From Levilactobacillus zymae (lineage in GTDB: Bacteria > Bacillota > Bacilli > Lactobacillales > Lactobacillaceae), in NCBI RefSeq assembly GCF_032190635.1, contig NZ_JAVLAS010000001.1, positions 1,488,001 through 1,552,000 on the forward strand: DNA of 64,000 nucleotides, given 5' to 3'. The notes under the pieces are model-generated. The model ran no database searches. It saw only the letters and a program-made list of their open reading frames with translations, and was not told where the DNA came from. Position 1 is the stretch's first letter; the number at the start of each line of letters is the position of its first letter. Shown piece by piece: positions 56,317-64,000 of the stretch. Position numbers and translations under genes: made by a program.

Positions 56317-57369
56317 ATGAACCTTAAACACTTAACAACCATCGCCCTTGTCGGGAGTGCCTTAGGGACCTTAGCGGCGTGTGGGTCCACTAAAAAGGCC
56401 GCGCCGACGGCTTCCTCGTCGAGCGCCACGAGTCGGGTCAGTTCAACTCGTCAGTCGAGTAAACCCACCTCAACGACGACCACCAGTTCAGTGGCCAGAC
56501 AGCATCCGGCCACCCCGTCCAAGCAAGTCATGAACTTCGCCCAGCTTAAACGGGGGGATTATCGGAGCTTAGCCGGGACCTGGGATGAGGTGGTGACCGG
56601 CGTCAACCCACACGATGGGACCGGGATTAGCTACCAGAGCGTTTTAGGCACTAAGCTCGACGTCACCGCCAACCGCATCCGCGCCGACGGGGTGCAACTC
56701 GCGGGTCAAACCTTAACCGCCGACCAGCAAAATCACCCACTCGTGTTTAAAACGACGCCTGACCACGCCTTAGAAGCCCAGATGTCAGATGCAGCACATG
56801 CTGCCATTAATTGGACCGTGACGTTTTATCCCAAGGGCTCTAGCGACGCTTTTTTGAAGGAAATTGGTTGGGCCCATAGTTCCCAAAACCTGATCAGTAT
56901 CTGGACCAGTAATAATTCCTACACGCAGGTTTACGCGCAACGTCCCGCACACCCGGCAACGACTGCGGCGACACTGCTCAACGTCAAGCAAATCGCGCGT
57001 AACGACTTCAGCAGTCTGGTGGGTACCTGGCGTAACCCGCACAATCACCAGACGCTAATTGTGACGAGTAAAGTTCAAGCACGACCAGCCGGAAGTTCGG
57101 CGGCGGCCACCCAGGGGGTCGTGGTGGGCGGCCCCCTGCAGAACGGCCATCCCCGGGTCATCGTAACCGGCACGGTCCAAGATGGCGCCATCCAGGGCGG
57201 CCTGGGGATTTTTGATCCCAAGGCCGAAGGTGCCACCTTTGCGCCCCTGGGAATTGTGCCCAAGGGGGTTCAGCTGTCGACGGATGATAACTCGGATACG
57301 TCGCGTGATCGGTTGATCGAAGGTGGTGGCCAGGGCGGCTACCGCAGTCAGGCGTACTACCGCGAATAA
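56317..57369 (+). CDS. lipoprotein with two DUF6287-like repeats
   Basis: 350 residues. Lipobox L-A-A-C at about 19-22, then a Ser/Thr-rich linker to residue 65. Two similar segments, R-G-D-Y-R-S-L-A-G-T-W near 84 and R-N-D-F-S-S-L-V-G-T-W near 229, match the short G-D-F-S-S-L-x-G-T-W pattern of DUF6287 surface proteins. The rest is beta-rich with little else recognisable. Probably membrane-anchored on the outer face; function unknown. AAGGAG precedes the ATG and a long structured leader lies upstream. Confidence 0.8.
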   Translation: MNLKHLTTIALVGSALGTLAACGSTKKAAPTASSSSATSRVSSTRQSSKPTSTTTTSSVARQHPATPSKQVMNFAQLKRGDYRSLAGTWDEVVTGVNPHDGTGISYQSVLGTKLDVTANRIRADGVQLAGQTLTADQQNHPLVFKTTPDHALEAQMSDAAHAAINWTVTFYPKGSSDAFLKEIGWAHSSQNLISIWTSNNSYTQVYAQRPAHPATTAATLLNVKQIARNDFSSLVGTWRNPHNHQTLIVTSKVQARPAGSSAAATQGVVVGGPLQNGHPRVIVTGTVQDGAIQGGLGIFDPKAEGATFAPLGIVPKGVQLSTDDNSDTSRDRLIEGGGQGGYRSQAYYRE

Positions 57370-57559
57370 GGGTTACGGTGAAGGGAGATGACCAGAGAAA
57401 CGCCGGGGGGCCAACGGGAAAGCGGTCTAGCTCCGACCTCTACATACGGCTAAAACGGCCCCGGGGCAGCCAGAGAAGTTCCGGTCGGCCAAAAGCTTAA
57501 ATTTCAGGGCAGCATGCTTATAAGTGCTAAGTCAGTTTCAGGACTAGGAGGAAGTTAGC

Positions 57560-58345
57560 ATGACAGTTAAAACAGCACTGCGTTCCACAATGGTTTTATT
57601 AGGCGTCACCACGATGAGCCTGAGCCTAGCCGTGACGGGGACCACCCCGGCAGCGGCCAAAACCAAGGCGGCTAAGGTCCTCACCACCACGACCTACCAG
57701 AAAAAGCATAAGGTCCACGTTCAGGGTGGTTGGATGTACAGCACGCCTCAGCTCACGCACAAGACGCATCACTTGACCAAGTCGCTCTACACCAAGTTCT
57801 ACGCCACCCAGCAGGTGAAGGTTCGCCAAGCCAACGGCAAGACGGCGACGTTGAACTACCTGATCTCCCAGAACGGGCAACTCAAAGGTTACGTGCAGAG
57901 GACCAACGTGCGTAACCAGTGGGGCTACGGCAAGTATAGTGTTGCGGCTTACCGGAAGAACGCCTTGATGGTCTTGAACAAGGAACGGGTAAAGCGGGGG
58001 TTAAAACCGTACAAGGCCAGCACCAAGCTCAATAAAGTGGCGCAATATAACAGTAACCGGATGCCCAAGCTGGGTAAACACTTCAAACCAAATTTGAAGC
58101 ACACACCCCACGCCGGCTGGTTCTATAACGACTACTTTGCGCCTAAGGCTAACCCCATCATTCACTATCAGAACGGGGCACAGTGGGGCCAAGGCAGTAT
58201 GAATGCTTGGATGGGCTTAACAGATCGCTGGATCGACTACGGGGCAAAACCATACCTCTTTAGTAAGACCCACACCCACATTGGCTTTGGCGGCACCCAA
58301 CGCGGCCAAAAGATCTACATGTTCGTGGTGGTCAACCACAACTAA
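57560..58345 (+). CDS. secreted CAP/SCP-domain protein
   Basis: 261 residues. Signal peptide with A-A-A-K near residue 34. Residues about 35-120 resemble the G-W-x-Y SH3-like segment found in lactobacillar surface proteins (G-G-W-M-Y-S ... L-K-G-Y-V). Residues about 130-261 look like a CAP domain: A-L-M-V-L-N-K-E-R-V-K-R-G-L-K-P-Y, L-N-K-V-A-Q-Y-N-S, then T-H-I-G-F-G-G and a final V-V-V-N-H. Highly basic, so it probably binds the wall electrostatically. CTAGGAGGAAG precedes the ATG. Codes for an extracellular protein of unknown activity. Confidence 0.82.
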   Translation: MTVKTALRSTMVLLGVTTMSLSLAVTGTTPAAAKTKAAKVLTTTTYQKKHKVHVQGGWMYSTPQLTHKTHHLTKSLYTKFYATQQVKVRQANGKTATLNYLISQNGQLKGYVQRTNVRNQWGYGKYSVAAYRKNALMVLNKERVKRGLKPYKASTKLNKVAQYNSNRMPKLGKHFKPNLKHTPHAGWFYNDYFAPKANPIIHYQNGAQWGQGSMNAWMGLTDRWIDYGAKPYLFSKTHTHIGFGGTQRGQKIYMFVVVNHN

Positions 58346-58460
58346 TCATCATTTAAGGAAGCAGACGTCGGCCATGGCCCAGGAAGTTCACAGCTGACAA
58401 CCAGACATGGTTAGACGGTGGAAAGTACCAGCAGAAATTATCATGAGGAGGACTTTTAGA

Positions 58461-58931
58461 ATGCAACTTAAACACGTGAGTTTAGCATTGGCAATTGGTT
58501 TGGGATTGGGGAGCGCCTGGGTATTAGGCGGTCAAGCAGCAACGGCTTCGGCGAATAAGGGCTATAAGGATTACAACTCGTTCCCGAAGCCCATGCGGGG
58601 TACCTGGCAGGAAAAATCACACAAAGAGTATTACAAGGGGAAGTACAACGCTAACTGGACCTATAAGTTCAATAAGAACTCCTACTCAATGATTGTCCGG
58701 GTTAAGGGGAAGAAGGTTAAGACCATTCATTTCCCGAAAAAAGACATCAACGAAATAGCTTACATTTATCGGCTTAAGCAATACCACATCCAACCTAAAG
58801 TGACTAAGAAAAACTACACCTATGCCGGGATCATTGATCTAAAGCCGGTCATGCACCACGGCAAGAAGACGCTGGCCGTCGCGTCACCTTTAGATGGCTC
58901 ATATACCTATTATTACAAAGTTAAAAAGTAG
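58461..58931 (+). CDS. small secreted protein, P-K-x-x-R-G-T-W family
   Basis: 156 residues from the ATG at 58461 (AGGAGGA upstream); the longer in-frame extension has no ribosome site. Signal peptide ends near A-T-A-S-A-N (about 30). F-P-K-P-M-R-G-T-W-Q follows at about 41, then a Lys/Tyr-rich body and a C-terminal Y-T-Y-Y-Y-K. Related to the proteins at 6180, 59767 and 60316. Function unknown. Confidence 0.82.
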   Translation: MQLKHVSLALAIGLGLGSAWVLGGQAATASANKGYKDYNSFPKPMRGTWQEKSHKEYYKGKYNANWTYKFNKNSYSMIVRVKGKKVKTIHFPKKDINEIAYIYRLKQYHIQPKVTKKNYTYAGIIDLKPVMHHGKKTLAVASPLDGSYTYYYKVKK

Positions 58932-58989
58932 ACATCGCCTGCGGCTGACAAGCATACCTAGTGGTGGGGTATAAAGGAGAAATCAAGCT

Positions 58990-59712
58990 ATGCATAAACT
59001 TAGCACTATATTGGGGCTAGTTGTCGCTACCGGTTTTCTAGGGACCTGGGCTCTGACAACGGACACAACGCCAGCAGTGGCCGCCAAATGGCCCACGGTT
59101 AGTCTCTATGACAAGAGCATTTACGATAGTCAGGGAAATTTCAAGGACTGGCACGCGTACGACGATTTTGGTGGCACCTCGTTAAAACTGTTGGCACCCA
59201 GTAACTATAATTACAAGGGTTACCGGCGGCAGAGTAAGGCAGCGTTTAGTAGTCGCTATAAGTACAAGGTGGCTAATCCTAAGGGGAACATGTTTCGGGT
59301 GAGCGGCCCCGACGACATTAACCGGGAGCCTTACATTGCCAACACGAAACTTAAGGTGACCCACCACTTAAAAAATTATAAACACACCACCTGGACGCGT
59401 ACCAAGTATACGTTCATTAAGCATCGAGGAAAGTGGCAGGTTTACTACTTCGTTAAATCGAAGAAACACGTCAGTGGCTGGGTCAAATTGACCGATTTAC
59501 GGTTAATTAGTCCGAAACAAAAACGGATTTCCCGCGCCCGTCTGTTGAAGGATCCTGATAGAAGTTATGAGGTCGATCAGGTTTATCGGCTGTTAACTAC
59601 GCGAGAACGCAATGAATACGCTGGCAATACCAGCTATATGTGCGACGCGGGTGTCGACGGGGATGTTCCCCGAGATGTGATGTATTCGGACTTTTATTTG
59701 TCACGGAAGTAA
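58990..59712 (+). CDS. secreted basic protein, unknown family
   Basis: 240 residues. Signal peptide with likely cleavage after A-V-A-A near residue 32. The mature part is rich in Lys, Tyr, Arg and Ser; near residue 150 H-R-G-K-W-Q-V-Y-Y-F followed by V-S-G-W-V-K-L-T-D-L-R resembles the SH3-like wall-binding segment of lactobacillar surface proteins. It lacks the P-K-x-x-R-G-T-W motif of its neighbours. AAAGGAGAAA precedes the ATG. Confidence 0.78.
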   Translation: MHKLSTILGLVVATGFLGTWALTTDTTPAVAAKWPTVSLYDKSIYDSQGNFKDWHAYDDFGGTSLKLLAPSNYNYKGYRRQSKAAFSSRYKYKVANPKGNMFRVSGPDDINREPYIANTKLKVTHHLKNYKHTTWTRTKYTFIKHRGKWQVYYFVKSKKHVSGWVKLTDLRLISPKQKRISRARLLKDPDRSYEVDQVYRLLTTRERNEYAGNTSYMCDAGVDGDVPRDVMYSDFYLSRK

Positions 59713-59766
59713 TTTTTAAATCACCATATCGATCGTTCAAATTAAACTGAAAGAAGCTAAAATGTG

Positions 59767-60261
59767 ATGAACAAACGATTAAAACCGATGATCTGGGCCC
59801 TGCTCCTATTGGTTACCGCCGTCATCGGAATTGGCGCGACGCATACGGTAACGGTCCAGGCCGCCGTCAAAATGAAGACGGTCAAGACTATTCCCAAGAA
59901 GATGCGGGGAACTTGGTACCACTACTACAAGGGTCAGGGCTTCTATAAGGTCGTGATCAAGAAGCACCAATTTAGCGACGGCTTCACCACGCAAAAGCTA
60001 GACAAGTTTTCAGGCTTGAATATTACGAAGTTCTCAGAAAAACATAAATACACGAGTTATGCTTTTCGTAAGCGGACGTCTAGTGGATTGAGTGCGGCGG
60101 TGTCTTACGTTCCCTATACCAAGAAGATTAACGGCAAGAAGCACCGCGTCCTCGTGGAACCCGTGCAAAGTACGGATGAAAAACCCGCAGTATACACCCA
60201 TTTTAAGACAAAGCATACTTATGTGATGCCCTTGTCGTTTCAATTGAAGCGGATGGCGTAG
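59767..60261 (+). CDS. small secreted protein, P-K-x-x-R-G-T-W family
   Basis: 164 residues from the ATG at 59767 (a GTG one codon earlier is possible). Signal peptide with V-Q-A-A near 32; I-P-K-K-M-R-G-T-W-Y-H-Y-Y at about 42, then a region with Y-K-V-V-I-K-K-H-Q-F and a long basic C-terminal part. Closest in motif to the protein at 6180. Function unknown. Confidence 0.8.
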   Translation: MNKRLKPMIWALLLLVTAVIGIGATHTVTVQAAVKMKTVKTIPKKMRGTWYHYYKGQGFYKVVIKKHQFSDGFTTQKLDKFSGLNITKFSEKHKYTSYAFRKRTSSGLSAAVSYVPYTKKINGKKHRVLVEPVQSTDEKPAVYTHFKTKHTYVMPLSFQLKRMA

Positions 60262-60315
60262 GGGATTAATGGACGACGAGAAACAGGTAGTTTTCATTCT
60301 TAAGGGGTAATGATC

Positions 60316-60675
60316 ATGCATAACCGCATCAAGAAACTTTTATTGTTAGGATTAACGCTGATTTTGGCTCTTCTAATTGGTGGCTCAACCTCCGCTAGTG
60401 CGAAGACCCGTTTTACTAAAACCACGACGCCCAAGTCCCTTAGAGGAACGTGGGATTGTCTTCAACGTTGGGACAAAGAGGATAAGGATCTCACCCCTTT
60501 GCTTTGTGAATTAAAAATCACTAAATATGCGGTGGCGTACAAATTTAAGGAATATCCAAACGGTAAGTTTAGGACTGAGCTTACTTGGCGCGGAAATAAA
60601 GCGTCTTGGGATAACAAAAAGCATAGTGATTTATTAGTTAAGGCAAATTCTATAATTAATCCGAACAGAAATTAA
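60316..60675 (+). pseudogene. secreted P-K-x-x-R-G-T-W protein truncated by IS30
   Basis: 119 codons from the ATG at 60316 (AAGGGG eight bases upstream). Signal peptide to about A-S-A-K (residue 28), then T-P-K-S-L-R-G-T-W-D. The frame runs into the left terminal repeat of an IS30 element at 60643, so the last ten residues (A-N-S-I-I-N-P-N-R-N) are encoded by transposon DNA and the native C-terminus is lost. Family members are 156-164 residues; this copy stops at 119. Confidence 0.7.
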
Positions 60676-60695
60676 AAAGCCCAAAGCAATCACTT

Positions 60696-62037
60696 GGGAG
60701 CGTAAAATATCTTGTGTAAACGCTGATTCATTTATGTAATAGAAAAGGGAACGTCTTCCCTGTATGATTAAAGGTACCTACACCACAATCACAAAGGAGA
60801 CGTTCCCATATGAATGAGCTTAGCACAGAAATCATGTCAGCACTAGCGAAAAAGGAAGATGTTGGTGAAATTATTCGTCAGGCCGTTGAGCAAGCCGTTA
60901 ATGGCTTGCTTAAAACTGAACTCACAGCCTTCCTAGGCTACCAGGCATACCAACGTCCAGATCAAGCTACTAATTACCGTAACGGTGTTTATGAACGCCA
61001 ATTGACGACAAAATACGGTGAGATTACCGTTCAGGTCCCACGGGACCGAGCAGGTCAATTTGAGCAACAAACGATTGATCGTTATCAGCGACGGACTGAC
61101 AGCCTGGAAGATATGGTCATTCATCTGTATCGTCGGGGAATTACGACGAAAGAAATTGCCGAACTGATGGAAAAGATGTACGGCAGCTATTACACCCCAG
61201 CCACCATGTCGAACATTACGCAGAATGTGGCCGAACAGGTCGAACGTTTCCATCAGCGAAAGTTAGCTGATAAGTACGCAGTCGTGTACGTCGATGCGAC
61301 TTACGTGCATCTACGGCGGGATACGGTGGAGAACGAAGCGGTCTACATCATGATTGGCATTCGTCCCAATGGACGTAAGGAAGTTCTCAACTACACTATC
61401 GCACCAACCGAATCAAAGACTATCTGGGAGGAACAACTCCAAACAATCAAAGACCAAGGCGTCCAGCAAGTCCTTTTATTTGTGGCCGACGGTGTCATTG
61501 GCTTAACCGATGCAGTCACACAATACTTTCCCAAAGCAAAGCTCCAGCGTTGTCTCGTCCATGTAGCTCGTAACTTTACAGCCAAGGTTCGGGTCAGTGA
61601 CCGTAAGCCGATCAATGATGCCTTTCGTGATGTTCGCCAATCAGCTACGGCAGTAGCTGCAAAACAAGCCTTAACGGTTTTTATCGATAAGTGGGGTAAA
61701 AAGTATCCTAGCCTTAAGAAGCTTGCGCAAGAGGAGAATTTATTTACCTATTACGCTTTCCCCAAGGCCGTTCGTCATAGTATTTACTCAACCAACCTAA
61801 TCGAATCTTTTAACAAGGTCTTCAAATCCAATCTCAGGAAGAAGCAACAATTTCCAAACGAGGATTCTCTAGCAAGGTTTACCGTCACTCAGTGTTTAGA
61901 TTATAACGACCGCAATACCAATCGGACGCATCGCGGTTTTGCCAGTTGCCGGGACACTTTCGACTCAATGTTTGAGTAAACTAACTTAGAAGACTAGTCA
62001 TACAAAGACGAGTTTACACAAGATTCTTGACACACCC
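60696..62037 (+). mobile_element. complete IS256-family insertion sequence
   Basis: 1,342 bp. Terminal repeats of 26 bp start with GGG at each end and share ATCTTGTGTAAAC at positions 14-26 (21 of 26 matches). Flanking 8-bp direct repeats AATCACTT at 60688-60695 and 62038-62045 are identical. It lies in the leader of IS30 element A. Confidence 0.95.
60810..61979 (+). CDS. IS256-family transposase (MULE domain)
   Basis: 389 residues, intact. Catalytic Asp in Y-V-D-A-T-Y (about 167), V-A-D-G-V-I-G-L (about 228) and Glu in L-I-E-S-F-N-K (about 335): the DDE set with the C/H motif Q-R-C-L-V-H-V. GGAG (60796-60799) is inside the arm 60796-60807 that pairs with 60747-60759, so read-through transcripts would hide the ribosome site. 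Confidence 0.96.
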   Translation: MNELSTEIMSALAKKEDVGEIIRQAVEQAVNGLLKTELTAFLGYQAYQRPDQATNYRNGVYERQLTTKYGEITVQVPRDRAGQFEQQTIDRYQRRTDSLEDMVIHLYRRGITTKEIAELMEKMYGSYYTPATMSNITQNVAEQVERFHQRKLADKYAVVYVDATYVHLRRDTVENEAVYIMIGIRPNGRKEVLNYTIAPTESKTIWEEQLQTIKDQGVQQVLLFVADGVIGLTDAVTQYFPKAKLQRCLVHVARNFTAKVRVSDRKPINDAFRDVRQSATAVAAKQALTVFIDKWGKKYPSLKKLAQEENLFTYYAFPKAVRHSIYSTNLIESFNKVFKSNLRKKQQFPNEDSLARFTVTQCLDYNDRNTNRTHRGFASCRDTFDSMFE

Positions 62038-62555
62038 AATCACTTACAATGGTAGTAGCTAATTCCAACCAATATAGGGAGTGATTACTTTGGGTACATC
62101 TACTTTATCACGTTTTCAACGTGGCGCACTAGCACAACTGGTCAATGAGGGGAATAAATCTTACCAAGTAATGGCTGACGCCTTAGGCGTCGCCAAAGCT
62201 ACGATTAGCTATGAGTTGGACCGGGTTAAACCTTATGATCCAGAATTAGCTCAGCAAGATGCAGATCGCAAAAGGCGGAATTGCGGTCGTCGTTCGATGC
62301 TGACGGCAGCATTAGCGACTTTAATTACCAATCACTTACGATTAACCTGGTCACCAGAAACCATTGCGGCCGCTTATAACTTGAGCACTGCGTCAATTTA
62401 TAATTGGCTTAATCGTGGCTGGCTCCCCTTCAAATTGACTGATCTACCCAATCGGAATGTCCGCCAGCACCGAGTGAGCGAAAATCGTGGGAAATTTACA
62501 AGTGGGACTTCCATCGAACAACGGCCAACAACTGTTAATCAACGGTTAGCTTTTG

Positions 62556-63596
62556 GTAGATTGTAAAATTAATCCGAACGCTGTTCGGACAAAAAAGATC
62601 AGCTTCCTTTAAAATGGTGTTTACCACAAACCCATCTTTTAGGAGCTGATCTTTTGTCTAGTATAACCTATTCCGAACGAATTAAAATCGAAACCTTTTG
62701 TGAACTAGGGCTGTCCAATATCCAAATGGGCGTTCGGCTGAACCGATCACCGTCAACAATTTCTTATGAATTATCTCGATGTCAACCTTATCAGGCTGAA
62801 TTAGCACAAACAGATGCCGAATACAAGCGATCACGATGTGGTCGGAAAACTAAGCTGAGCGATGAGTTAAAGCAAAAAATTCTCAACCATTTACGTCTAA
62901 GCTGGTCACCAGGAATGATTGCTCACGAATTTAAACTAGCTACTAAATCTATTTATAATTGGCTAAATCAGGGGAGAATTGATTTCTCCTTGAATGATCT
63001 ACCTGAACATGGCGTACGCCAACGGCGTAACGTTGACCAACGATCCAAATATAATCAATCTTTGGGGCGATCAATTGAACAGCGTCCCATGATGATTAAT
63101 CAACGTAATCGCATCGGCGATTTTGAACTAGATACAGTCGTTGGTCCTCGTGGGCATAGTAAGGCAGTTTTATTAACTTTAATCGATCGAAAATCACGGT
63201 TCCTTTGGGCATACCGGTTAAAAGATCGAACGACAGCGAGTGTTAATGAAGCACTGACTAAGTTCCTAACAACTTTTAATGGACCGGTGCACAGTTTTAC
63301 TGTGGACCGTGGTACTGAGTTTAGTGGGCTAGTATCATTTGAATCACAATATGGTATTAAGACCTATTACTGTCATGCTTATACGCCAGCTGAACGTGGT
63401 AGTAATGAACGCTTTAATCGGAATTTACGTTATTTTTATCCTAAGGGGACTCGTTTTGAGCACATTAGTGCTCAAGATTTAACGACGACGTTACTCCAAA
63501 TTAACCAGCGACCGCTTAAAATACTCGACTGGCAAACACCGTATCAGGTTATGCTGACCAATTTGTCCAAAAATTCGGATTAAATTTGCAATCTAC
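62556..63596 (+). mobile_element. complete IS30-family element B
   Basis: 1,041 bp. Terminal repeats begin GTAGATTG at both ends and share AATCCGAA. Six-base direct repeats CTTTTG flank it (62550-62555 and 63597-63602). It sits inside the transposase gene of element A. Confidence 0.93.
62654..63583 (+). CDS. IS30-family transposase of element B
   Basis: 309 residues, intact, from the TTG at 62654; AGGAG (62641-62645) is eight bases upstream. N-terminal HTH (S-N-I-Q-M-G-V-R-L-N-R-S-P-S-T-I-S-Y-E-L), then the DDE core F-E-L-D-T-V-V-G (about 157), F-T-V-D-R-G-T-E-F (about 216) and E-R-G-S-N-E-R-F-N-R (about 254). It resembles the Lactiplantibacillus IS30 elements of the ISLpl1 kind, but the name is not certain. 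The ribosome site lies in the right arm of a hairpin (62593-62608 with 62641-62655). Confidence 0.95.
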   Translation: MSSITYSERIKIETFCELGLSNIQMGVRLNRSPSTISYELSRCQPYQAELAQTDAEYKRSRCGRKTKLSDELKQKILNHLRLSWSPGMIAHEFKLATKSIYNWLNQGRIDFSLNDLPEHGVRQRRNVDQRSKYNQSLGRSIEQRPMMINQRNRIGDFELDTVVGPRGHSKAVLLTLIDRKSRFLWAYRLKDRTTASVNEALTKFLTTFNGPVHSFTVDRGTEFSGLVSFESQYGIKTYYCHAYTPAERGSNERFNRNLRYFYPKGTRFEHISAQDLTTTLLQINQRPLKILDWQTPYQVMLTNLSKNSD

Positions 63597-64000
63597 CTTT
63601 TGGTCATTGGGAAGTAGATACGGTGCTTTCTAGTCGAAGTGAGTCACGATCATGTCTGGTTACATTCGTAGAACGTAAGACCCGACTTCTATGGGCCATC
63701 AAAGCCCCTAATAGAACGGCTAAGGCTCTAAACACCGCCTTTGGCAAGTTTATGGGGGCCTTCGGTCCCCAAGTAAAATCCATTACTGTTGATCATGGTA
63801 AAGAGTTTGCCAATTATCAGGCCTTAGAACAGGATTATCAGATCAAAGTTTATTTTTGCCATCCATATTCACCATGGGAGCGAGGTTCCAATGAATATTT
63901 TAATAGACGGTTACGCTGGTTCTTCCCGAAAAAGACCAATTTTAGCCAAGTAACGACTGATGAGATCCTAGCAGCACTTGAACTAATTAATCAACGACCA

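Larger units (their letters stand above)
60643..64000 (+). mobile_element. IS30-family element A, disrupted, right end outside window
   Basis: The left terminal repeat at 60643-60666 matches the left end of element B at 19 of 24 positions, including AATTAATCCGAAC. From the end of that block to the transposase start is 73 bases once the IS256 element is removed, against 74 in element B. Its leader hairpin is split by the IS256 insertion (see findings). The element continues at 62038-62555 and 63597-64000, and extends past the window. Confidence 0.85.
62090..64000 (+). pseudogene. IS30-family transposase of element A, interrupted
   Basis: Start TTG at 62090, nine bases after AGGGAG. The N-terminal half (HTH: M-A-D-A-L-G-V-A-K-A-T-I-S-Y-E-L-D-R; Y-N-W-L-N-R-G) runs to N-Q-R-L-A-F-G at about 62557. 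The frame resumes at 63599 with F-G-H-W-E-V-D-T-V-L, V-D-H-G-K-E-F and E-R-G-S-N-E-Y-F-N-R and is open to the window edge. Removing 62556-63596 and one CTTTTG copy restores an uninterrupted frame. Confidence 0.92.

Noticed and set aside
57370..57559. Additional small gene before the CAP-domain protein
   Set aside because: No frame with a ribosome site longer than about 25 codons; nothing recognisable.

Overview
The window is chromosomal DNA of a moderately high-GC lactobacillus, most likely a heterofermentative species close to Levilactobacillus; the genus is an inference. Gene order is that of the Lactobacillaceae core chromosome (era-recO-glyQS, dnaG-rpoD, trmK-nif3, xerD-ribT-scpAB-rluB, cmk-rpsA-der-hup, cca, thyA-dfrA). 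pfkA, which lies between dnaE and pyk in homofermentative relatives, is absent; a transaldolase-family gene lies there instead.

Layout: 1-5.3 kb holds dgkA (partial), era, recO and a glycine T-box in front of glyQS. 5.4-10.9 kb is an accessory stretch: a TetR regulator, a small secreted protein, an orphan dltD, an HTH regulator followed by an SRPBCC protein and a 41-residue membrane peptide, and proline iminopeptidase. 11-14.2 kb is dnaG-rpoD with two promoters and a leader hairpin. 14.3-18.9 kb holds a YxeA protein and an Rrf2 regulator in front of a large MMPL exporter. 19-25.6 kb holds trmK, nif3-like, pepT, clpB (CtsR operator) and a glycerophosphodiesterase. 25.7-36.4 kb holds dnaE, a transaldolase, pyk (upstream cre), cvfB and the tightly overlapping xerD-ribT-scpA-scpB-rluB run.

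36.4-38.7 kb: an FMN riboswitch is separated from its target ribU by a complete 1,482-bp ISL3-family element that landed in the U-tract of the riboswitch terminator (8-bp target duplication). 38.8-55.8 kb is core again: ypbB-recQ, a LysM protein, cmk, rpsA, der, hup, a TPR protein, cca, an ABC-F ATPase, thyA-dfrA, hemolysin III, degV, a GDSL hydrolase, ypmS and yozE.

55.8-64 kb is a secretome island ending in a transposon nest. A strong promoter and a run of hairpins precede a lipoprotein; then come a CAP-domain protein and four small basic secreted proteins, three of which share a P-K-x-x-R-G-T-W motif with the protein at 6.2-6.65 kb. An IS30 element (A) truncated the last of these genes, and was itself hit by an IS256-family element in its 5' leader and by a second IS30 element (B) in its transposase. 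Terminal repeats, target duplications and a split leader hairpin support this order of events.

Codon use is GC-rich at third positions in most genes; pyk, rpsA and hup use fewer G/C-ending codons, as expected for highly expressed genes, and the IS elements are visibly AT-richer. No rRNA, tRNA, CRISPR array or prophage was seen.
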